NCBI RefSeq assembly: GCF_002210435.1
Contig: NZ_MZMV01000028.1
Coordinates: 27,832-91,831, forward strand
Source of the DNA: Micromonospora wenchangensis
Lineage (GTDB): Bacteria > Actinomycetota > Actinomycetes > Mycobacteriales > Micromonosporaceae
Reading direction: 5' to 3'
Length of the DNA: 64,000 nt
Below the pieces are notes generated by a model that saw only the letters and a program-made list of their open reading frames with translations, searched no databases and was not told where the DNA came from. Below, in pieces: positions 7,478 to 18,700 of the stretch (positions within the stretch are counted from its first letter, which is position 1; every line of letters starts with the position of its first letter). Both the position numbers and the translations under genes were made by a program.

Positions 7478-9637
7478 TTACTGAGGGATCAACTCGTTGA
7501 GTCGACCCAGGGTGAACGCCTCCGATCCGTCCGGCAGGTTCTCCGGGGCCTCGATGCCGACGAAGGTGACCGGCCCGTCCGGCGGCCGGCCGTTCCACGT
7601 CGTCACCTCGGCCCGCGCGCGCCACCGGTCGACAAGGTAGGACACGGTGAGGTACCGCCGCTCCACCAGTGCCCGCACCCGGTCGGCAGTGGTGAACGTG
7701 TTCTCCTCCACCCGGTTGAACGACGGCCGTCCCCCCAGGTACAGGTGCAGCCACACCGCCTGCCAACCATGCCCGTTCCTGGTGAACACCATCGGCAGCG
7801 CGACCCGGCCCTGGCCGCGCAGGTGCGACCGCGCCCGCACGGTCCGCGCGTCGAACGGCGCGCCGCCCTGGTCCCGCGCCCGGGTCTGGTACCCGAACAT
7901 CGACTCGGCGACCTCGTCGAACGACTCCCCCGCGTAGATGTTGACCTGCGGAACCACGTACCGTCCGCCGACGGTCAGCGGCACGTCGATGAACTCGGTC
8001 GCACCGTTGCGCGCGTCGGTGACGTCGCCGGAGTGCACCACGCCGTCGTGCCGGTAGTTCGTCCACGACACCTGACCGGCACTGTGGAAGTCCTCGTCGA
8101 GCAGCAGCAGCGACAGGTCGTAGTCGGTGCGGCGGCTGGTCTGACGCCAGTAGGTGAAGAAGCGCAGCAGTTCGCCGGAGACCGAGGCCCGCGAGCCCCT
8201 GGGCATGATCGCGAAACCGCCCTCGGCCGCCTTGCCGGACAACGGCAGGGCGACGTCGAGCACCTCCGGATCCACCAGCAGCGGCCGGTGCCACTGCGGC
8301 AACCGGGCGCTGATCTCGGCGTCGAGCAGCGACGACAACTCGGCCACCAACCCGGCCGGCAGCGGTGGCCGCTCGTCGGGACCGACCCACGCCATGCGGG
8401 AGCGGCTCGCGTACATCCGGGCGGAGGCGGGGGTGAGCCGGTTGTCGACGTGCTCCCGCAGCGACAGGAGCACCCGGCCTGATGCCGAGCCGAGCGCGCC
8501 GGTGACCGCGTCGACGACCGTGGTCCGCTCCGACGGTGACGCCAGCCGCAGCAGCCGGTCGGCGGATCGCAGGAGCAGTCCCGGCGCGGCCGACAGCACC
8601 GAGGCGGCCGGACCGACGGCACCGGCGCGGATGGCCGCCTCGGCGCGACCGGCGAGGTTGTGCACCCGCCGCTGACCACGCGCGACCGTGAACACCTCCT
8701 GCGCGTGCGGCCACTGGTCGTACTCGTGGGGGTGCAGCCGTTCCCCGAGCCGCTTCCAGCGCTCCGCGTAGCGCGCGACGTCACCGAGCTTGTCCGGGTT
8801 CGCGGCGACGACCTCGTTCAGCGCGGCCAACAGCATCCGCCGCTCCGGGCGTCGGAAGGCACGAAACCGCGTGGGTGCCGCCAGCGAGACGTCCCCGCCG
8901 GAAACCTGGCAGGCGAGGCGCAGCACGTCGGTCGTGGTGTCCACGCCGACCAGCGGCCGGCCGAGGACGAGCCGGATCCCGTTGAGGACGGCACGGTTCT
9001 CCCGTACCGGAATCTCGGTCGGCTGCGCGCCGTCCGCGCAGGCGACCGCCAGCTCGCCGAGGATCGCGAGGTCGGCCTCGCCGTGCGGCGTCGGGCTGCC
9101 GGCCAGGGCGAGGTAGAGCCGTTCCGCCTCCACCTCGGGGGCGGCACCGAGATGCAGCAGGGTCACCCGGTCACCGGCTGCGGCGACCAGCGTGTCGTGC
9201 GCGGCCAGCAGCTCCGCGTAGGTGTGCTGGTAGGTGCCGTAGGCCGGCAGGTCGAGCAGGTTCACCCCGCCCGAGACGGCGGCGTGGCGCAGCTGCGCGT
9301 CAGTCGCCGTGCCTCCGCCGGCGAGCACTGCCGCCCGCAGCCGGTCGACCCAGAACTCGATGGTGTCCGGCACGTCGTGCGGGAAACCGATGAAGTAGGC
9401 GTTGTGCCGGACATGGTCGCCGACCAGCTCGCGTACCGCTGAGACGACCGTGGCGGCGAGATCCATCGCCGGCGCGGGGGCCAGGGCGCCGACGTGCTCC
9501 AGCAGGGCCCGCGAGGCCGAGAACCCGACATCGAGCAGCGCCGCGTCCAACTGCCGGGCCACCGTCGTGCCGTCACCGGCCGCGGCCGTGCTCGCCGGTA
9601 CGCGCAGGGTCTTCTGGATGATCAGCTTCTCGATCAC
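7478..9637 (-). CDS. Large protein with a C-terminal TerD-like domain
   Basis: 719 residues from the GTG at 9637, preceded by GGAGGAG with a 3-nt gap; the longer open frame upstream runs through the tRNA-like gene and is not used. The last ~230 residues resemble TerD/stress-response proteins: strands DYDLSLLLLDED, VSWTNYRHDGVVHSGD and VNIYAGESFDEV match the β-sandwich core with its acidic Ca2+-binding loops. The N-terminal ~480 residues are helical and I do not recognise them; similar long TerD-tailed proteins occur in actinomycetes and myxobacteria. A role in stress or phage defence is possible but unproven. Confidence 0.6.
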   Translation of the reverse strand: MIEKLIIQKTLRVPASTAAAGDGTTVARQLDAALLDVGFSASRALLEHVGALAPAPAMDLAATVVSAVRELVGDHVRHNAYFIGFPHDVPDTIEFWVDRLRAAVLAGGGTATDAQLRHAAVSGGVNLLDLPAYGTYQHTYAELLAAHDTLVAAAGDRVTLLHLGAAPEVEAERLYLALAGSPTPHGEADLAILGELAVACADGAQPTEIPVRENRAVLNGIRLVLGRPLVGVDTTTDVLRLACQVSGGDVSLAAPTRFRAFRRPERRMLLAALNEVVAANPDKLGDVARYAERWKRLGERLHPHEYDQWPHAQEVFTVARGQRRVHNLAGRAEAAIRAGAVGPAASVLSAAPGLLLRSADRLLRLASPSERTTVVDAVTGALGSASGRVLLSLREHVDNRLTPASARMYASRSRMAWVGPDERPPLPAGLVAELSSLLDAEISARLPQWHRPLLVDPEVLDVALPLSGKAAEGGFAIMPRGSRASVSGELLRFFTYWRQTSRRTDYDLSLLLLDEDFHSAGQVSWTNYRHDGVVHSGDVTDARNGATEFIDVPLTVGGRYVVPQVNIYAGESFDEVAESMFGYQTRARDQGGAPFDARTVRARSHLRGQGRVALPMVFTRNGHGWQAVWLHLYLGGRPSFNRVEENTFTTADRVRALVERRYLTVSYLVDRWRARAEVTTWNGRPPDGPVTFVGIEAPENLPDGSEAFTLGRLNELIPQ

Positions 9638-9692
9638 GTGCTCCTCCGTTCCGGTCGGTTGTGGCAGGTGGCGGCGCGCAGCAGTGGCACGG

Positions 9693-9820
9693 TGGGTCGC
9701 CGGGGACTCGAACCCCGAACCTTCCGATCCAACAGGGAGAAGGAAGCGCATCCATCGCCGCACAGCGGAGGGCGGACGCGCTACTCAGTCGGATGCTCTA
9801 GCCAGTTGAGCTAACGACCC
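9693..9820 (-). tRNA. tRNA-like gene interrupted in the anticodon loop
   Basis: Reading the minus strand from 9820: acceptor arm GGGTCGT, TA, D-arm GCTC-N9-GAGC, A26, anticodon stem TCCGA (9793-9789). The 3' part has TCGGA (9727-9723), variable AGGTT, T-arm CGGGG-TTCGAGT-CCCCG, acceptor GCGACCC and discriminator A. All four stems pair perfectly. Between the two anticodon-stem strands there are 61 nt instead of 7, an excess of 54 nt, so the anticodon cannot be assigned. The insert is too short for a group I intron. It may be a pseudogene, a disrupted tRNA, or a tRNA with an unusual insert. CCA is not encoded. Confidence 0.6.
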
Positions 9821-9936
9821 GGATGTCGATCATCCATCAGCCGGGGCGACATGGCTAGCGGGATTCGACGTCACCGCCGGGCCGGGGAGGGCCGCCCCGG
9901 GGCGGTGATCGCAGTGGCCGGCCGGCGGGCCTCCCG

Positions 9937-10272
9937 GTGAGGGCGGCAGTCATCAGCGGACTCGCCGGCGCGGAGGCGTTCCTGAGCGCCGGCGGACCGT
10001 GGTGGTTCGGGTTCCACCAGGCACCGGCCGGTCTCGCGAACGCGCAGGGGAACCGTTCCTGGGCCGGGCACGGCCGGCTGACCATGCCGGTGACAGCCGT
10101 CGACGCCTCGACGGTGGGGGACGCCCCGGCGCGGCAGCTCACGCTGATCGCGGACCACCTCGACGAGCACCTGCTCCCGCACAGCGGACACCTCGTTCCC
10201 GTCGACGCTCCCGCCGACCTGGCCGCGATCGTGGCGGCGACCGCGGCCCGGGCGACATCGGCTCGCGCCTGA
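9937..10272 (+). pseudogene. Remnant of an α/β-hydrolase (epoxide hydrolase-like)
   Basis: The 111-residue frame contains GPWWFGFHQAP, typical of the cap region of epoxide-hydrolase-like α/β-hydrolases. It also has the C-terminal LLPHSGHLVPVDAPADLAAIV, the catalytic-His region. The nucleophile elbow and the first ~150 residues of a normal ~290-residue enzyme are missing, and the spacing between the two conserved parts is too short. A decayed gene beside the tRNA-like locus is the simplest reading. Confidence 0.5.
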
Positions 10273-10351
10273 CCGCGAACGGGTACCCGGGAGGCGCCGA
10301 TCATGGCGACGAGCTGCGGAAAGCGTAGATAGGGCCGGTGCGGCTGGAGTG

Positions 10352-11839
10352 CTAGTCGGCCAACTCCACGAGCGGGAAGGCCCGGTGCCGCCGGGGCGGA
10401 ATCAGGAAGTTCTGTCGGCGGGTGCAGGTCAGGAAGCGTTCCAGGCCGTTGTCCTGCTCGGCCACCCGGTGCTTGCGCACCAGGTCCACCGATGCCTGGC
10501 TGCGTCGCATCCGGGTGAAGAAGTCCGCCGTCGGCACGAAGACGCTGAAGTGCAGTTTCGGTTGGCTGCTGCCGTCCGGGGTGTCCATCGGGTCGAAGCC
10601 CGGGCCGTCCACCCGCAGGTGCATGGGGGTGCCGTCGGGTGCCCGGGAGCTGCGCTGGAGGGTGGACAGGTGCCCCATCCGTCGCTCGCCCGCGGGCAGG
10701 CCGACCCCCCGGGCGGTGCGCTCGGCGTAGTCCGGGCCACGGTTGTCGGCGGGGAGGAAGGACGGCCCGCCGCCGTCGGTGAGCTGGTCGGGGTTGCCCG
10801 GGTGTACCGGCGGGGCGTGGAACATGTACTGCACCCGCTTGGTGAAGTTGCCGTTGTCGCTGGGCGGGGTGTCCGGTGCGGCCATGTCGTAGAACTGGAG
10901 CATGTCGAGGATGACGTGCGACAGGTGCTGGATGCTGCCGTTGTCGAGGTAGTCGCCGGGGCGGGCGGTGCTCAGCCGGGCCGAGGGGTGGCCGGCGAAG
11001 GTGCAGATCTCCGGGGGCCCGGAGGCGTTGACCTGCTGGTCGGAGAAGCCCATCCACATCGGCGAGTCGGGTTGGATGAACCGGGCGTACGGCAGTTGGT
11101 TCTGTTCGGCCACCGAGCGGGGTAGGCCGACCTGGGTGAACATGTGCCGGCTGGAGGTGATCGTGAGCAGTCCGGCGAAGGCTGGTGGGGGTGTCGGCCG
11201 GCCGGCGAGCGTGCCGTTGCCGTCGAACCAGGCCAGCACGTCCTGGATCACCGCCGCCCGGTCGCTGCGGAAGGTGAACAGCAGGTCGTTCGCCTCGATC
11301 CGGACCGGCACGGTGAACCGTTTCTTGGTCACCCCCGGGTTGTCCGGGTGGACGTCGGTCGGCGCGGGCACCGCCTCCTCCAGCACCGAGCGGGCCGGGT
11401 CGGCGAGCAGGCGGGGCAGGTGCGCGCCGACCAGGTCGCCGGTGAGACCGCCGGGTAGGCGGCGGAAGTAGGGCAGGCCGTAGGAGACGAAGGTCATCAG
11501 GTCCGCCGCGCCGAACGGGTAGCGCGACTCCAGGGCGGCGAGCACCCGGGTCAACTCCCGTTGGTCGTCGCCGCCGGGGGTCCGCGACAGTGCGGCGGTC
11601 AGGTAGACGGTGTGTACGGGTGGCATGACGAACGGGCCGCCGGTGGGCGAGGACTGCTCGGGTGCGCTGAACCGGGCCACGTCGAACTGGATGTCGGGCA
11701 GCCCTGCCGCCGGGTCGGGGGCGGCCGGGCGGGCCGGGGTGCGCGCGTCGGCCGAGCAGGCGGCGAGGGCTGAGGCCGCCATGGCCAGCGCGCCGCCGGC
11801 CAGCATGGTGCGGCGGCTGAGTCGGGGCTGGTCGTTCAT
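10352..11839 (-). CDS. Tat-exported lipoprotein, DyP-peroxidase-related (DUF7405-like)
   Basis: 495 residues. The N-terminus combines a twin-arginine signal (SRRTMLAGGALAM) with a lipobox (ASALAAC), so it is a membrane-anchored extracellular lipoprotein. The body has features reminiscent of dye-decolourising peroxidase-like proteins (VHTVYLTAAL, LMTFVSYGLPYF, HMFTQVGLPRSVAE, QRSSRAPDGTP), but I cannot confirm haem ligands. It is three bases downstream of the immunity gene and so in the RHS operon. Its role there is unclear; it may be a chance neighbour or assist export. Confidence 0.55.
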   Translation of the reverse strand: MNDQPRLSRRTMLAGGALAMAASALAACSADARTPARPAAPDPAAGLPDIQFDVARFSAPEQSSPTGGPFVMPPVHTVYLTAALSRTPGGDDQRELTRVLAALESRYPFGAADLMTFVSYGLPYFRRLPGGLTGDLVGAHLPRLLADPARSVLEEAVPAPTDVHPDNPGVTKKRFTVPVRIEANDLLFTFRSDRAAVIQDVLAWFDGNGTLAGRPTPPPAFAGLLTITSSRHMFTQVGLPRSVAEQNQLPYARFIQPDSPMWMGFSDQQVNASGPPEICTFAGHPSARLSTARPGDYLDNGSIQHLSHVILDMLQFYDMAAPDTPPSDNGNFTKRVQYMFHAPPVHPGNPDQLTDGGGPSFLPADNRGPDYAERTARGVGLPAGERRMGHLSTLQRSSRAPDGTPMHLRVDGPGFDPMDTPDGSSQPKLHFSVFVPTADFFTRMRRSQASVDLVRKHRVAEQDNGLERFLTCTRRQNFLIPPRRHRAFPLVELAD

Positions 11840-11842
11840 GCC

Positions 11843-12286
11843 TCAGCTCGACCGGTCGAGCGCGGCGCGTACCGCCTCGCCGAGTTCCTCGTCACCGGGG
11901 GTGGTGAGCCGCACCGTGTGTTCGGTGAGCTCGACGAAGCCCTCCCGGGCCCCGCCGTTGCGGGTGGGGCTGACCAGCACCACGTCGGCGTCCCGCTCGA
12001 CGTCGACGTGCCGGGTGCCCTTGGCGTAGGTGGCGTAGGTGCGTAGGCCGAGGGCGTCGAGGACGGGTGCGAAGGGGGACGGCCCGTTCCGCAGGTCGGG
12101 GGTGGGCACCCCGGTGCGCGAGGCGTCGAGCATGCGGGACACCGCCGCACCCAGCTCCCGGTCGTCGGTCGGCTCGTCGAGAAGCAGGAAGGTGCCGTTG
12201 GCGATCCACATGCCGTCGACGGTCAGCGAGGAGGAGTGCGCGACGTACCGACCTCTGCGCAGGTCGAGTCCGGCGAGTCTGGTCAT
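11843..12286 (-). CDS. Immunity protein of the RHS toxin (CdiI-like)
   Basis: 147 residues, located 58 bp behind the RHS gene where an immunity gene is expected, with a GAGGA ribosome site. The sequence (about residues 1-40 YVAHSSSLTVDGMWI; then FAPVLDALGLRTYATYAKGTRHV) resembles CDI immunity proteins of the CdiI_3/DUF1436-like group that pair with CdiA_C-type nucleases. The family match is from memory; the position and small soluble size support it independently. It should bind and block the C-terminal nuclease of the upstream protein. Confidence 0.65.
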   Translation of the reverse strand: MTRLAGLDLRRGRYVAHSSSLTVDGMWIANGTFLLLDEPTDDRELGAAVSRMLDASRTGVPTPDLRNGPSPFAPVLDALGLRTYATYAKGTRHVDVERDADVVLVSPTRNGGAREGFVELTEHTVRLTTPGDEELGEAVRAALDRSS

Positions 12287-12344
12287 CGGTGTCCTCGGTG
12301 GAGAGGGGGACGCCCCAGGCTGCCCGTGGGACGTCCCCGGTGGT

Positions 12345-12700
12345 CTATCTGATCGGGATGATCCGCACGGTCACCCCCTTCTGGGCACCGTACTGGACGA
12401 TCTGGTTGAGCGCGTTCTGCTGGGCGCTGGTGGCCGCGCCGCGTTGGACGGCGATCTCCAACTCCCGGGCGGCGACCTGACCGGGTCTGATGGTGACGCC
12501 GTCCCAGGTGACGGGGTTGCTCTTGGCGAAGCCGGCGGCCTTGTCGACGTAGCCCTGGAGGCGGCTGGTGAGCTGGCTGGCGCTCTGGTAGCTCTTCGCG
12601 GTGAGGTCGACGCTCTTGATGCTGGTGGCGGTGCCGTTGGCGAACCGGTCGATGGTCGGGAAGCTGCGGGGCAGGTTGCCGCCGAGTTTGGCCTCGATGG
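12345..12700 (-). other. Toxin module: CdiA_C-like C-terminal domain
   Basis: The last ~118 codons of the RHS gene. Landmarks are FERGLAIEAKLGGNLP, IDRFANGTATSIKSVDL, AKSYQ and a C-terminal VQYGAQKGVTVRIIPIR. This is the pattern of the CdiA_C domain of CDI toxins (BECR-fold RNases). The following gene fits as its immunity protein. Confidence 0.65.
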
Positions 12701-15700
12701 CCAGGCCGCGTTCGAACTGGTTGAGCTTCCACACCGAACTGCCGGCCTTGAGGTACGCGCCGAGGCCGCCGGTGAGTGCCCCCAGTGCGCCGCCGATGGC
12801 GAAGTCCTTCAGGGCGTCGCCCATGCTGTACTTGCGGCCGGTCAGCGCGGCCAGGCCCGCGCCGATGCCGACCGAGGAGGCACCGCCGATCAGCGCCCCG
12901 ATCAGGATCGGCACGCAGATCGGGCAGTCGCCGTTGGGGTCGGAGAGGTTGACCGGGTCGTTGAGGGCGTAGGTGTAGAGGTTGGTGCTGCCGCCGCCGA
13001 ACCCGGCCGGGTCCTGGCTGAGGAACCGGCCCGTCTCCGGGCTGTACCAGCGGGCCCGGTGGTAGGTCAGTCCGGTGTCGGCGTCGCGTTCCCGGCCGGT
13101 GAACCCCTGGGTGTTGCCGCTGGTCGCGCCGCTGGTGGTGACCGCGCCGAACGGGTCGTAGGTGTAGCGGGTGGTCAGCGTGCCGGCGGAGTCGGCCAGG
13201 CCGAGCACGCTGCCCAGCGGGTCGGTGGCCGGCACCCGGGTGCCGGCGGCGTCGGTGCGGGTCAGGGTCTGGTCCAGTCCGGCGGTGAGCCGGTCGGCGA
13301 CCGCCGTGCCGGTCTGTTCCCGGACCAGGTTCGGGCCGTCGTAGCCGAAGGTGGTGGTGGCTCCGGCGGCGGTCCGGTTGGCCAGCCGGCCGGCGGCGTC
13401 GTAGCCGTAGGCGGTGGTCAGGCCCGGCCCGGTCACCCCGGTCAGCTCACCCCGGGCGTTCCAGGTGTAGCCGCGTACGCCGTCGCCGGTCAGGTTGCCC
13501 TCGTCGTCGTAGCTGAACGTCTGCGCGCCGCGGCCGGTCAGCCGGTTCGCCGCGTCGTAGCTGGCGGTCGGTCCGGTGGCGGGGACGGTGACCTGGGCGA
13601 GGCTGCCGGTCAGGTCCGCCACCCGACCGGTGCCGTCGTAGCCGTAGCGCAGATCGCCGATCGGAACTCCACCGGTGGTCTCGTAGGACAGCCGGGTGAG
13701 TTGGGAGGCGGCGTCGTAGGCGTAGCGGGCGGTGACGCCGGCCTGGTCGACGCGGGTGGTGCGGCCGGCGGCGTCGCGGTGCCAGGTGGCGGTGGTGCCG
13801 CCCTGGGTGATCTGCTCGATCAGTCCGGTCGGGTCGTAGCTGTAGGAGACGGCGGGTTGGCCGGGCACGGTCATGGCGGAGCGTCGGCCGGCCGCGTCGT
13901 AGCTGTAGCCGACGGTGCCGGTCGGGCCGGTGACGCTGACGACCTGGTCGAGGTCGTTCCAGCCGAGGGTGAGCGGGCCACCGGTGGAGTCGGTGATGGT
14001 GGTGAGCCGGTCGAGGGTGTCGTAGCTGAACTGTCTGGTGCTCTCGTAGGTCGGGCCGGCGGTGGCGCCGTATCCGATGAAGGTGGTGCGGCCGAGGACG
14101 TCGTAACCGGTGACGGTGGTCTTGCCGCGTCGGTCGGTGGCCGAGACGACCCGGCCGAGCACGTCGTAGGTCTGGTGGGCCTGCTTGCCGCGGGGGTCGG
14201 TGACGGTGACGGGGCGGTCGGAGCTGTCGTAGGCGATGCTTGTGCTGTTGCCGCGGGCGTCGGTGACCGTGGTCAGGTTGCCGTTGCCGTCGTAGCTGAA
14301 GGTGGTGGCCCGGCCGAGGCCGTCGGTGCTGGTGACGACCTGGTTGTCCGGGTCGTAGCGGACCTGCTCCAGGACGCCGTTGGCGTCGGTGACCGCGACC
14401 GGGCGGCCGACGGCGTCGACGAAGCTGCGGGTGGTCCGGCCCAGCGGGTCGGTCACCGCGACGAGGTCGCCGTGTTCGTAGGTGTAGCGGGTGGTGTTGC
14501 CGAGGGGGTCGGTGAACGCGGTGACCTGGCCGGCGGTGTTGTAGGTGTAGTGCCGGGTGCGGCCGGCGGCGTCGGTGGCGGCGGTGAGGTCGCCCCGGTC
14601 GTCGTACTGCATCCGGGTGGTCCGGCCCTGGTCGTCGGTGACCGAGGTGAGCTGCCGGTACGGCCCGCCGGCGGTGAGGGTGGCGGACTGCGCGGCGGCG
14701 GTGCCGGCGAGCGTGGTGAGTCCGGTGAGTTGCCCGTTCGATCCGTATCCGAGGGTGGTGCGGCGGCCGTACGGGTCGACCAACGCGGTCGGCAGGTGGG
14801 TTGCGGGGTCGCGGGTGGTGGTCGAGGTGCGGGCGTGGGCGGTGCCGGCGGCGGTGGTCTCGGTGGTCACCCGGCCGGCGGTGTCGAAGCGGGTCTCGCG
14901 GATGCTGCCGTCGGGTTCGGTGACCGCCGTCTTCACCACCTTGCCGGCGGAGTCGGTGGTGTAGGTGAAGCCGTAGGTGACGCCGCCGGGCATGGTCTGG
15001 CTGGCGACGCGGCCGGCGGAGTCGTAGCTGTTGGTGAGGTAGGTGATGCCCCGGGCGTCGGTGACCGTGGTCATCCGGTGCGCGGTGTCGTAGGTGTAGG
15101 TGGTGGTCCGGCCGCCGGGTGAGGTGACGGTGGTGAGCCGGCCGGCGGAGTCGTAGCCGTACTGCACGGCCCGGCCGGCGTTGTCCTGGGCCCGGGTGAC
15201 CCGGCCGGCGGTGTAGCTGAGTTTGATCCAGCGGCCGTTGGGTGAGGTGATCTGGGTGATGTCGCCGGCCTGTCCGCCGCTTGCGCGGGTGAGGGTGATC
15301 TGGTTGCCGTGGCGGTCCCGGATGGACTGTAGTGGCGTGTTCTCCCCGAAGACGTAGACCATGCCGTCGGTGCGGACGAGGTCCCAGCCGTCGCCGTTCC
15401 AGCTCATCACCGCGTCGCGGAACGGTCCGGTGGTGTCGACGGCGGTGAACACCGCGTCGACCCAGCCGGTGCCGGGGCTGGTCCGCACGAGGTGGACCTT
15501 GCCGCTGTCCGGGAGGATCAGGTCGGCCTCGACGTACTCCTGCTTGGAGTTGATGAAGATGCCGTAGGTGAAGTTCGCGCCGATGCCGAACTCGCGGTTC
15601 TGGGTGTCGTTCTGCCGGTAGGTGCGGGTGATCGAGATGGGCAGCACGTCATTGACGGTCAGGTCGGTGTGTTCGTCGACGAACAGGCCGCTGGCCAGGT

Positions 15701-18700
15701 CGACCGGGTCGCCGCCGTCGTCGCCGTCCTCGCAGGGGCCGGTGCCGGCGGGGCGTTTGCCGCTGCCGTTGAACATCGCCCCGGTGAACTCCCAGACCCG
15801 CACGTCGGGGTCGGGCATGATCTGCCGGCCGTCGGGTGTGACGGTGCCGTGGCCGTAGATGTACCAGCCGGCCTGCGCGCCGGTGACCGCGCAGACGGCG
15901 GGGGTCTTCGCCGTGCCGGTGGGCTTCTTCGGGTACGACTTCACCGGCGTCTTGACGCAGGGCCGGCGGCCCGGGTCGTAGTCCCAGAAGTCGAGCCGGC
16001 TGCCGGGGGCGAGGCCCTGGGTGTTCGGGTAGATGATCTGGGCGCCCTCGGGCAGGATGACCGCGCCGCCCGGCTGCACGGTGAAGTAGACGGGGGTGCG
16101 TACCCCGGCCGGGAGTGGGAACGGCGGCTGGTCGACGGGCAGGGCGGTGATGGACAGTTCGGTGACCCGCTTGCCGGCCCGGTCGCGGATCACCGAGCCC
16201 TGGGGCAGCCGCACCTCGAAACCGGGGATGGCCGGGGTGGTGATGACGGTCTGCTTGCGGGTGGGTGAGGGGAAGCGGACGCTGTTGGCGGTGTCGAGGC
16301 GGGTCATCCAGATCGGGTAACCCAGCTCGGTGGTCTCCCCCGCCCGCAGGTCCACCCCGGTTTCGAAGCGGCCGAACGCCCGGCCGGGGCGGCTCGCCGT
16401 CTTCCCGTCGATGACCAGGACGTGGTGGCCGGCGGTGAGTCCGGTGAGCAGGAACCGGCCGGTGGCGTCGGTGCGGGTGCTGCGCCGGCCCACCGTGAGG
16501 GTGACGTCGGCGAGCGGCTGGCCGTTGAGCAGCAGGGCCTGCCCGGCGAGGGCGGTGACGCCCCGGTCGGCCCGCAGTGCCGGCTGGAGATGCCCGTAGG
16601 CGCCGGTGCGGTGGCTCGACCAGTCCTCGCCGGCGAGGTTGAACCGGTCCGGGGTCCATGCCTCGGTGGGGTCGCCGGCGGGCCGGGCCGGCGTCTGCGT
16701 CTTTCTCGCGGGTGCGACTGCGGTCGGCAGCCGCACCTCGCCGGTGATGGTGCCGACGGTGCCCGCCGACGGGTCGACCAGGACGGTGTACGTGCCGGCC
16801 ACCGGCAGGGTGACGGCGCTGAGGGTGCAGGTGTCGCCGCAGTACACGCTACTGCCGAGGTTCGTGCCGTCCGGTTTGCGGATGACGGCCGTGGCGTTGT
16901 AGCGGCTGTAGGTGCCGGCGGTCATCGCCACGGTGACCACCTGGCCGGCGCTGCCGGGGAAGGTGAGGGTGGCGTTCTGGCCGGGCACGGTGGTGGTCAG
17001 GGTGGCTGCCGCACCGCCGGGGGTGACGGCTGCGGTGGCGTCGGCCGGGACGTCGTAGACCTGGAGGATGACCGCGCCGGTGTACATGGCGTCGGGGTTG
17101 AGCAGGATGCTGTACGTGCCGGCCACCGGCAGGGTGGTGACGTCGAAGAAGCACGTCGCCCCGCAGTACGCGCTGCTGCCGAGGGTCGTGCCGTCCGGTT
17201 TGCGGATGACCGCCGTGGCGTTGTAGGTGCCGTAGCTGCCGGCGCTGCCCTGTACCGCGATGCGCTGCCCGGCGGTGCCGGGGAACGACAGCACCGCGTT
17301 CTGGCCGGGGCCTGCGGTGGTGAGGGTGACCGCGCTGCCGCCCGGGGTCGTGCCGGCGGCCGCGTCGGCGGGGACGTCGTAGATCCGCAGGGAGACCGTG
17401 CCGGTGTACATGGTGTCGGGGTTGAGCAGGATGCTGTACGTGCCGGCCACCGGCAGGGTGGTGACGTCGAAGAAGCACGTCGCCCCGCAGTACGCGCTGC
17501 CGGTCAGGTTCGACCCGTCCGGCTTGCGCACGATCGCCGTCGCGTTGTAGGTGCCGTACGTACCGCCGCTGCCCTGCACCACGATCCGCTGACCCGCCGC
17601 GCCGGTGAAGGACAGCACCGCGTTCTGCCCCGGCGCGCTGGTGGTCACCGCCACGGCCGGGCCGCCGACGGTGGCACCGACCGTCGTGTCCGTCGGTACG
17701 TCGTGGACCCGGAGGGTCACCGCGCCGGTGTACAGGGCGTCCGGGTTGAGCAGGATGCTGTACGTGCCGGCCACCGGCAGGGTGGTGGTGTCGAAGAAGC
17801 ACGACGCCCCGCAGTACGTGCTGCCGGTCAGGTTCGACCCGTCCGGCTTACGGATGATCGCCGTCGCGTTGTAGGTGCCGTACGTACCGCCGCTGCCCTG
17901 CACCACGATCCGCTGACCCGCCGCGCCGGTGAAGGACAGCACCGCGTTCTGGCCGGGGGCGGTGGTGGTGAGGGTGACGCCGGCTCCGCCGGGGGCCGTG
18001 TCGGCGGTGACGTCGGCCGGCACGTCGTGGACCCGTACGGTGAGCGCGCCGGTGTAGGTGGATGCCGGGTCGATCAGGATGCTGTACGTGCCGGTGACCG
18101 GGAGCACCGTCGTGTCGAACAGGCACGTCGCCCCGCAGTACGTGCTGCCGGTCAGGTTCGACCCGTCCGGCTTGCGGATGATCGCCGTCGCGTTGTAGGT
18201 GCCGTACGTACCGCCGGTGCCCTGCACCAGGATCCGCTGTCCGGCGGTGCCGGGGAACGTCACCACGGCGTTCTGGCCGGGGCTGACGGTGGTGACGGTG
18301 ACCGGGTCGCCCCCGGGGGTGGTGCTGACGGTGGCGTCGACGGGCACGTCGAACACCTGCGTGGTGAGGCCGCCGACGGCCGCCGCCGCCGGGTCGACCA
18401 GCACCGTCCAGGTGCCGGTGGTGGTCAGCGGCACCGAGCTGAACGAGCAGCTCGTGGTGCAGGAGGAGGAGTTGACGGTGCTGCCGTTGGGTGCGCGCAG
18501 CGTCGCGGTGACGCTGCCGCCGCCGAACGCGCCGGCGGTGAGGCTGACGGTGACGACCTGCCCGGCGGTGCCGGGGAACGACACGACGGCGTTCTGGCCC
18601 GGCACGGTGGTGGTCACCGACACCGCCGCCCCACCGGGGGTGGTGCTCGCGGTGGTGTCGGCGGGCACGGCGTACACCCGGGCGGTGAGCGTCCCGACGG

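Noticed and set aside
9638..9763. TerD-like gene extended to 9763
   Set aside because: The extension reads through the tRNA-like gene and has no ribosome site. The GTG at 9637 follows GGAGGAG.
9693..9820. Group I intron in the tRNA-like gene
   Set aside because: The insert is only about 54 nt, far below the size of a catalytic intron core.
12039..15122. 1027-codon open frame on the plus strand
   Set aside because: It is antisense to the YD-repeat part of the RHS gene. It is Gly/Val-rich low-complexity translation with no ribosome site or family motif, as expected opposite repetitive GC-rich coding DNA.
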